26,274 nt of DNA from Chlorobium sp. (lineage in GTDB: Bacteria > Bacteroidota > Chlorobiia > Chlorobiales > Chlorobiaceae): NCBI GenBank assembly GCA_028278005.1, contig JANQFD010000036.1:1-26274 (forward strand), in the 5' to 3' direction. Below the pieces are notes generated by a model. That model saw only the letters and a list, made by a program, of their open reading frames with translations, made no database searches and was not told where the DNA came from. The position numbers and the translations under genes are program-made. Below, in pieces: positions 22,347 to 26,274 of this stretch; positions within the stretch are counted from its first letter, which is position 1, and the number at the start of each line of letters is the position of its first letter.

Positions 22347-23904
22347 GAGTAATCAGCGATTCAAATCGAATTGATTTTCCAAGAACGCTCTCCAGCCAGG
22401 GTTTCATTCTTTCCGCAGCCCAGATCTCTATATCAGGATTTCTCAAGGCATTGAGACCGAGCGTAATGGTGCTGTTGGTTATAGCTGCCTGAATGGTGAC
22501 AATATTCTGACGGTGCCCCCTGTCGAGGCCGTTTGCGATCCTGAGAATGCCCGAGAGAACATCGACCGCTCTCCGCTGTTTCGGCTTGAGCTGACTGTAA
22601 GCGTCGTGTTTTTCGGTGGGCGGGGATTTTCTGTGATACCTTGCAACATTTGCCATGATACTGATTTCGGCCGGAGCGAAACCCCGGAGCTCGCCATTGA
22701 GAATAATGTACTGGCTGTGTTTATGATGGGATGAAATTGAGAGAAAGGTGCCGATATTGTGCAGCATGGCCGCATATTCAAGCAATTCGCGGTCATGGAC
22801 ATCGAGCCCGTGCAGCGGCTGCAGCTGATCGAACAACTGCAGGCACAAAGCGGCAATCTGTTCGGAGTGCTTTTTGTTCCACCCGCAGCGATATCCGAGT
22901 TCTATGACGCTTTGACGGCGAATATCCAGTTGCAGCCTCCCCTCCCTTCTGCCGGAACGATTGCCTTTCAGGTAATGGATAACCATCCCTTCCCTGAGTG
23001 CTGAATCGGAAATTGCCACCTCCTTGAGCTTGAACATGGAGAAAATAACGTTCACCAGAACAAGACCGGGTACAATCAGGTCCACCCTTTTTTCATCCAG
23101 CCCGGTGAGTCTTTTTCTTTCCGAAGCGTCGAGCTTGATAACCGATTTGTAAAACTTCTGAAACTCTTTTCTGGTAAACACACTCTGGTTAAGAGTCACT
23201 TCGTCTTCGCGCCCTGTCATCGACCGGACCATTCGTGCAATATTCTGGGCTGTTCCCGAAGACGCTATCGCTCTTTTGATGTCCAGTTCCTTCGATTTTT
23301 CAGCCGATGTAAACAGTTCGGCTGCAAAGAACTGCTCGAGCAGGTTCAGTTCACTTTCTGAAACAGGATCGGTTGTAATGAAACGTTCGAGCATTCGGGC
23401 CACCCCGATTTTCCGGCTTTCAAGCAGCAGTATCCTTTTGTGATCCGCTATGATGAACTCTACCGAACCACCCCCTATATCAAAAACAAGCTCGGGCTCC
23501 GAAGAAAGCCTCACAGCATGCCTTACCCCGTAGTAGATAAACTGTGCTTCTTCAAGGCCGGAAATAACCTTGATCTTCAGACCGGTTTCCTCCCGGACTT
23601 TCTGTAAAAAAACATCTTTGTTTTTTGCCTCCCGAATAGCGCTGGTCGCAAAAGCGATAATGCTGCCCGGCTTGACCCCGTGCTCTGCTGCAAGCACCAG
23701 AAAATGTTTCAGCGTGGTTATGCCCGCTTCCATTGCCCGGTCATCCAGCATTTTTGTGGAAATGCTGCCTCGTCCGATGCAGATCATGTCCTTGACCCGG
23801 TCGATCTCAACAATGCCCTTACCTTCGCTCTCCTCAACGATTACCATGTGAAAAGAGTTGGTGCCCAGATCTATCGCTGCGACTCTTCGTGCTTCTTTAA
23901 TCAT
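22336..23904 (-). CDS. Ppx/GppA-family exopolyphosphatase with HD domain
   Basis: Hydrolyses polyphosphate and/or pppGpp; ASKHA-fold phosphatase. The N-terminal half has the phosphate-binding loops AAIDLGTNSFHMVIVE and VFDIGGGSVEFIIAD, with catalytic Glu candidates in ATSAIREAKN. From about residue 330 a helical HD-type domain follows, with YAAMLHNIGTFLSISSHHKHS and IMANVARYHRKSPP, as in E. coli Ppx/GppA and in the two-domain bacterial forms. I chose ATG 23904 (522 residues, MIKEARRVAAIDLGTNS); the reading from 23982 adds 26 residues without family character. No strong Shine-Dalgarno is present. It overlaps pabBC by 11 bp downstream. Ppx and GppA activities cannot be told apart from this sequence. 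Confidence 0.93.
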   Translation of the reverse strand: MIKEARRVAAIDLGTNSFHMVIVEESEGKGIVEIDRVKDMICIGRGSISTKMLDDRAMEAGITTLKHFLVLAAEHGVKPGSIIAFATSAIREAKNKDVFLQKVREETGLKIKVISGLEEAQFIYYGVRHAVRLSSEPELVFDIGGGSVEFIIADHKRILLLESRKIGVARMLERFITTDPVSESELNLLEQFFAAELFTSAEKSKELDIKRAIASSGTAQNIARMVRSMTGREDEVTLNQSVFTRKEFQKFYKSVIKLDASERKRLTGLDEKRVDLIVPGLVLVNVIFSMFKLKEVAISDSALREGMVIHYLKGNRSGRREGRLQLDIRRQSVIELGYRCGWNKKHSEQIAALCLQLFDQLQPLHGLDVHDRELLEYAAMLHNIGTFLSISSHHKHSQYIILNGELRGFAPAEISIMANVARYHRKSPPTEKHDAYSQLKPKQRRAVDVLSGILRIANGLDRGHRQNIVTIQAAITNSTITLGLNALRNPDIEIWAAERMKPWLESVLGKSIRFESLITHEG

Positions 23905-24067
23905 CGGGAAACATCCGTGGATCTGGTTGGAAAAAACTGACGGACAACCGGCATAAGGGTTCGACCGGTTCGAGAAGTTCACAAGATAAATTTTTTATCA
24001 GGGACAAAAAAGATCGGCAGGGTATATTGCCGCACCATTGCGGTCAACACCGGACAGGAAAAGACAC
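23905..24067. promoter_or_regulatory. divergent promoter region with two small hairpins
   Basis: This 163-bp gap lies between the diverging ppx-like gene and the 35-codon ORF. GATAAA-TTT-TTTATC (23985-23999) is an AT-rich palindrome. CCGCA-CCAT-TGCGG (24030-24043), extended by TTG/CAA with one bulge (24027-24047), is a hairpin ending eight bases before the Shine-Dalgarno AGGAA (24056-24060). TATATT at 24023-24028 could be a plus-strand -10 but lacks a matching -35. GGTTCGACC and GGTTCGAGA are adjacent near-repeats at about 23958-23975. Confidence 0.4.
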
Positions 24068-24175
24068 ATGAAATTTACAGGTCCGAATATATGGGTTACG
24101 AAAGAGTTGCGTATCTTCCGTGATCGAGAAACGATAAATGCGCTAGAGAAGCGTTTGAAACCGATAACAGCATGA
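24068..24175 (+). CDS. small 35-residue ORF coupled to the kinase-like gene
   Basis: The frame encodes a basic 35-residue peptide, MKFTGPNIWVTKEL followed by RIFRDRETINALEKRLKPITA, with no membrane segment and a likely C-terminal amphipathic helix. It has a Shine-Dalgarno AGGAA seven bases before ATG 24068, better than most genes here, and its TGA overlaps the next gene's ATG as ATGA (24172-24175). Both features argue for real translation, either as a functional small protein or as a leader that couples translation of the membrane protein. I know no family for it. No other candidate start is needed, because the next frame has no Shine-Dalgarno of its own. Confidence 0.6.
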   Translation: MKFTGPNIWVTKELRIFRDRETINALEKRLKPITA

Positions 24176-24834
24176 GGCATTCAGGAACCCCCGGCCGGAA
24201 CTTCAAGTTCGAGCTTGCACGTAAATTCATTCATCTTTCCTCCGTCTCCATAGCCATTATCTATTGCAACATAACAAAGGAGCTTGCCCTCGTACTTCTT
24301 ATTCCTCTTTTTGCAGGTTTTCTTTCAGTCGATCTTCTCAAGAATTTTATCCCCTCCCTTTCCCGCTGGTATCACGACACATTCGACCCGATGCTTCGGG
24401 AGCATGAACTGGAAAAAGGGTTTATACAGCTTAACGGGGCTACATTCATATCGCTGTCCGCCCTTTTGCTGGTACTCCTTTTCCCGAAAATAATCGCCAT
24501 TACCTGCTTTTCGCTTGTAGCCGTATCGGATACGATTGCGGCGCTTGTCGGCAGAAAATTCGGTCGACATCCCATAGGCGAAAAAAGCCTGGAAGGCAGT
24601 CTCGCATTTCTGACTTCAGCCATCATTATTGTTGTCCTGATTCCCAGGCTGGATCTGTTTGCCGGCATCGTGACGGCCGTTGCAGCAACGGTAACCGAAG
24701 CCTTGTCGCTGAGAATAAACGGTTTCAAGGTCGACGACAACCTTACAATCCCGCTCGCAAGCGCTCTGGTTTGTTACCTGTACTACCTCTTTGTTTTACC
24801 GAACAAGCTCCCGCTGCTCGAAGCTTGTCCATAA
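24172..24834 (+). CDS. polyprenol/phytol-kinase-like membrane protein (SEC59/DGK1/VTE5 family)
   Basis: Integral membrane protein of the CTP-dependent lipid kinase family that includes dolichol kinase, yeast diacylglycerol kinase Dgk1 and plant phytol kinase VTE5; often mislabelled phosphatidate cytidylyltransferase. Family marks: ELARKFIHLSSVSI at the N-terminus, SDTIAALVGRKFGRHPIGEKSLEGSLAF (read from about 119 to 146) and VTEALSLRINGFKVDDNLTIPLAS near the end. About six membrane spans. Length (220) is normal. In a green sulfur bacterium a phytol or farnesol kinase for chlorophyll-tail recycling is an attractive role, but diacylglycerol or undecaprenol are equally possible. ATG 24172 overlaps the stop of the small ORF. 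sua5 follows after 28 bp. Confidence 0.85.
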   Translation: MRHSGTPGRNFKFELARKFIHLSSVSIAIIYCNITKELALVLLIPLFAGFLSVDLLKNFIPSLSRWYHDTFDPMLREHELEKGFIQLNGATFISLSALLLVLLFPKIIAITCFSLVAVSDTIAALVGRKFGRHPIGEKSLEGSLAFLTSAIIIVVLIPRLDLFAGIVTAVAATVTEALSLRINGFKVDDNLTIPLASALVCYLYYLFVLPNKLPLLEACP

Positions 24835-24862
24835 GCCTGCACTATTCCGAGGGAAACGTATC

Positions 24863-25819
24863 ATGGAAACTGTAGTCACCGAATCGGCATCCATAGCGGC
24901 CGCCCGGATAAATCGCGGAGAGGTTGTTGCGTTTCCCACGGAGACCGTCTACGGACTTGGTGCAGATATTACCAACGAGAAAGCCCTTCAAAAAATCTTT
25001 ACCGCAAAAGGCCGCCCCCCTGACAATCCTCTGATCGTTCACATCCATTCACCTGAGCAGATACTGGAGGTTGCATCCGAGATCACTGAAGCCTCCGAAA
25101 TACTGATACGTCACTTTTTCCCCGGCCCTTTGACGCTGATACTGAGAAAAAAACGCTCGGTTTCTCCGCTGATATCAGCCGGGCTGCCTACCGTCGGCAT
25201 ACGATGCCCGTCACATCCGGTTGCAGCGGCATTTCTCCGGCAATGCAACCACCCGATAGCCGCTCCCTCGGCAAATATTTCCGGACGGCCGAGCTCAACC
25301 GACTGGGAGGCGGTGTATGAGGATCTGAAAGGAAAAATCAGCTGTGTTCTCAAGGGCTCTCAAAGCACCATAGGGGTTGAATCCACCATAATCGACTGTT
25401 CGGTGGACCCTCCCCGCATGCTTCGCTCCGGCGCAGTCAGTCTTGAATCATTACAGCAGATCGTTCCCGGCATTACAGCCGCCGGAACCGTTGAAGATGA
25501 ACAGCACCCCAGAAGCCCCGGCCTGAAATATCCGCACTACTCCCCCTCGGCGCGTATCAAACTTTGCGGTGAGGGTTATCCCGACTGCAAGGGAGAAAAA
25601 AACAGCGCCTGGATCGGTCTTTCCACTCCGCCTGAAGGGATAAAAAAAATGGTTGTCTGCCGGAATATTGAAGAGTACGCTTACAAACTTTTCAGCTTTT
25701 TCCGGGAATGCGACCGGGAAAAGATCGCGGTCATCTTCTGCGAAATGCCGCCGGAAAGAGAAATCGGGCGTGCAATCCGCGACCGCCTGCTCCGGGCCGC
25801 CGAGGAACATCATGGTTGA
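24863..25819 (+). CDS. threonylcarbamoyl-AMP synthase (Sua5/YrdC)
   Basis: Makes L-threonylcarbamoyl-AMP from threonine, bicarbonate and ATP for the t6A37 modification of ANN-decoding tRNAs. The YrdC domain covers about 1-200: VVAFPTETVYGLGAD, KGRPPDNPLIVHI, PTVGIRCPSHPVA, PIAAPSANISGRPSST, STIIDCS and LRSGAVS. The linker SPGLKYPHYSP and a C-terminal Sua5 domain (about 235-318) make it the long Sua5 form rather than short TsaC. I chose ATG 24863 (318 residues) with GAGGG about ten bases upstream. The upstream ATG at 24791 overlaps the kinase-like gene by 44 bp and adds 24 unrelated residues. It ends 8 bp inside a doubtful small ORF. Confidence 0.95.
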   Translation: METVVTESASIAAARINRGEVVAFPTETVYGLGADITNEKALQKIFTAKGRPPDNPLIVHIHSPEQILEVASEITEASEILIRHFFPGPLTLILRKKRSVSPLISAGLPTVGIRCPSHPVAAAFLRQCNHPIAAPSANISGRPSSTDWEAVYEDLKGKISCVLKGSQSTIGVESTIIDCSVDPPRMLRSGAVSLESLQQIVPGITAAGTVEDEQHPRSPGLKYPHYSPSARIKLCGEGYPDCKGEKNSAWIGLSTPPEGIKKMVVCRNIEEYAYKLFSFFRECDREKIAVIFCEMPPEREIGRAIRDRLLRAAEEHHG

Positions 25820-25964
25820 CGTAACGATTCTGCTTCCACCCGGTACCGGCCGGAATGCTTCACCCGGATGTATCAAACGGATTTGCAGTACCACTCCGCT
25901 GCACCTTTTCCTATGCTACCCGAATCGTATATCTTACAGGGCTAACCGACATATATCAGAATAA
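25812..25964 (+). CDS. doubtful 50-residue ORF overlapping the end of sua5
   Basis: ATG 25812 overlaps the sua5 stop by 8 bp and has AGGA five bases upstream, the same style of junction as smc/HAD. The peptide starts MVDVTILLPPGTGRNASPG, then becomes cysteine- and arginine-rich (CIKRICSTTPLHLFLCYPNR) and stops where the DNA turns AT-rich. It may be a real small protein, the broken 5' end of a lost downstream gene, or chance. No family is recognised. Confidence 0.3.
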   Translation: MVDVTILLPPGTGRNASPGCIKRICSTTPLHLFLCYPNRISYRANRHISE

Positions 25965-26274
25965 AAAAAATATATATGGATATATATCCAAACAGGCATC
26001 CGGTTTATGCCAGCCTTATTTTATACGTAAAAATTTGCATTATTCAACAAATTCACTACTATATTACTGTATATAAGATGAAATGCCGATACTGTTGTCC
26101 ATTGGCTTCAATAATTTTATGAAACACAAATAAATCGGCAACAACCATATACCCCCAATATTATAAAACCTCGATCACTTCACAAGGCTGTACAAGCAGT
26201 TGATCCGGATGCGATCCGGCTCTGCGGATATGTTTTACGATGTTGTATTGTAGATGAAGTATGAAGTAAGCAGT
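25965..26274. other. AT-rich right edge without a recognisable gene
   Basis: This 310-bp stretch is visibly richer in A+T than the rest of the window. It contains the palindrome GGATATATATCC (around 25979-25990) inside a longer AT alternation, and CCGGAT-GCG-ATCCGG (26205-26219). At 26248-26274 the seven-base units GATGAAG, TATGAAG, TAAGCAG resemble the other heptad tracts. No ORF with a credible start, no tRNA and no transposase fragment were seen. Confidence 0.45.
26251..26274 (+). repeat. heptanucleotide-period repeat at the right edge (cut by window end)
   Basis: GATGAAG, TATGAAG, TAAGCAG run to the last base, so the tract may continue outside. Same period and similar AAGT/CAGT core as the tracts at 8032-8180 and 12328-12368. 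Confidence 0.5.

Noticed and set aside
23905..23982. 26-residue N-terminal extension of the Ppx/GppA protein
   Set aside because: Family similarity begins at MIKEARRVAAIDLGTNS; the extension contains near-repeats and no ribosome site.
23998..24180. 60-codon minus-strand ORF in the divergent gap
   Set aside because: It is antisense to the better supported 35-codon ORF and its hairpin leader, and has no ribosome site.
24791..24862. Upstream start for Sua5
   Set aside because: It would overlap the kinase-like gene by 44 bp and add residues with no family character; GAGGG supports ATG 24863.

Overview
The window looks like ordinary chromosome from a strict anaerobe, most likely a green sulfur bacterium (Chlorobiota, Chlorobium/Prosthecochloris type). 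This rests on the style of the proteins, a class I hybrid cluster protein with a clostridial-type ferredoxin partner, and intergenic gaps filled with degenerate heptanucleotide-period repeats. No rRNA, tRNA, CRISPR array, transposase or prophage gene was seen. The taxonomic call is inference, because no search was possible.

Layout. (1) 180-4808, minus strand: an AlkD-like DNA glycosylase, a YibE/F membrane protein, a PhoA-type alkaline phosphatase lipoprotein with its own terminator, and a putative outer-membrane beta-barrel. (2) 4984-8604, minus strand: a nitrosative/redox-stress module reading rrf2-family regulator, ferredoxin-like protein, small TPR protein, hcp. The regulator has a 25-bp inverted repeat lying between a plausible -35 and -10. 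(3) 8920-13602, plus strand: a SAM methyltransferase, a nuclease of the SNase family, a site-2 (M50) protease and folP. The gaps here are long and hold palindromes, repeats and a probable broken secretion-signal reading frame. (4) 13692-19874, plus strand: a compact housekeeping run of smc, a HAD phosphatase, nusB, a PPP-type phosphatase and nth. (5) 19881-23904, minus strand: a hypothetical protein, a pabB-pabC fusion and a Ppx/GppA phosphatase, the last two overlapping. (6) 24068-25964, plus strand: an unlisted 35-codon small ORF joined by ATGA to a polyprenol/phytol-kinase-like membrane protein, then sua5/tsaC and a doubtful 50-codon ORF. The window ends in AT-rich, apparently non-coding DNA.

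How the genes may work together. Hcp reduces NO and/or hydroxylamine, the ferredoxin-like protein could supply electrons, and the Rrf2 regulator carries three cysteines placed as in Fe-S sensors, so regions 2's genes form a plausible self-contained NO/redox response. FolP and PabBC belong to the same folate pathway but sit 7 kb apart on opposite strands. Smc, NusB, Nth, AlkD and Sua5 are chromosome, RNA and repair housekeeping.

Most worth a second look: the rrf2 operator and the TPR protein tied to hcp; the coupled 35-aa ORF at 24068; the signal-peptide-like frame lacking ATG at 9824 in front of a nuclease that now has no signal; and two families of intergenic repeats (heptad-period tracts and TCCCGAC-N2-GTCGGGA palindromes). 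I did not find a clear new multi-gene defence or mobile system.
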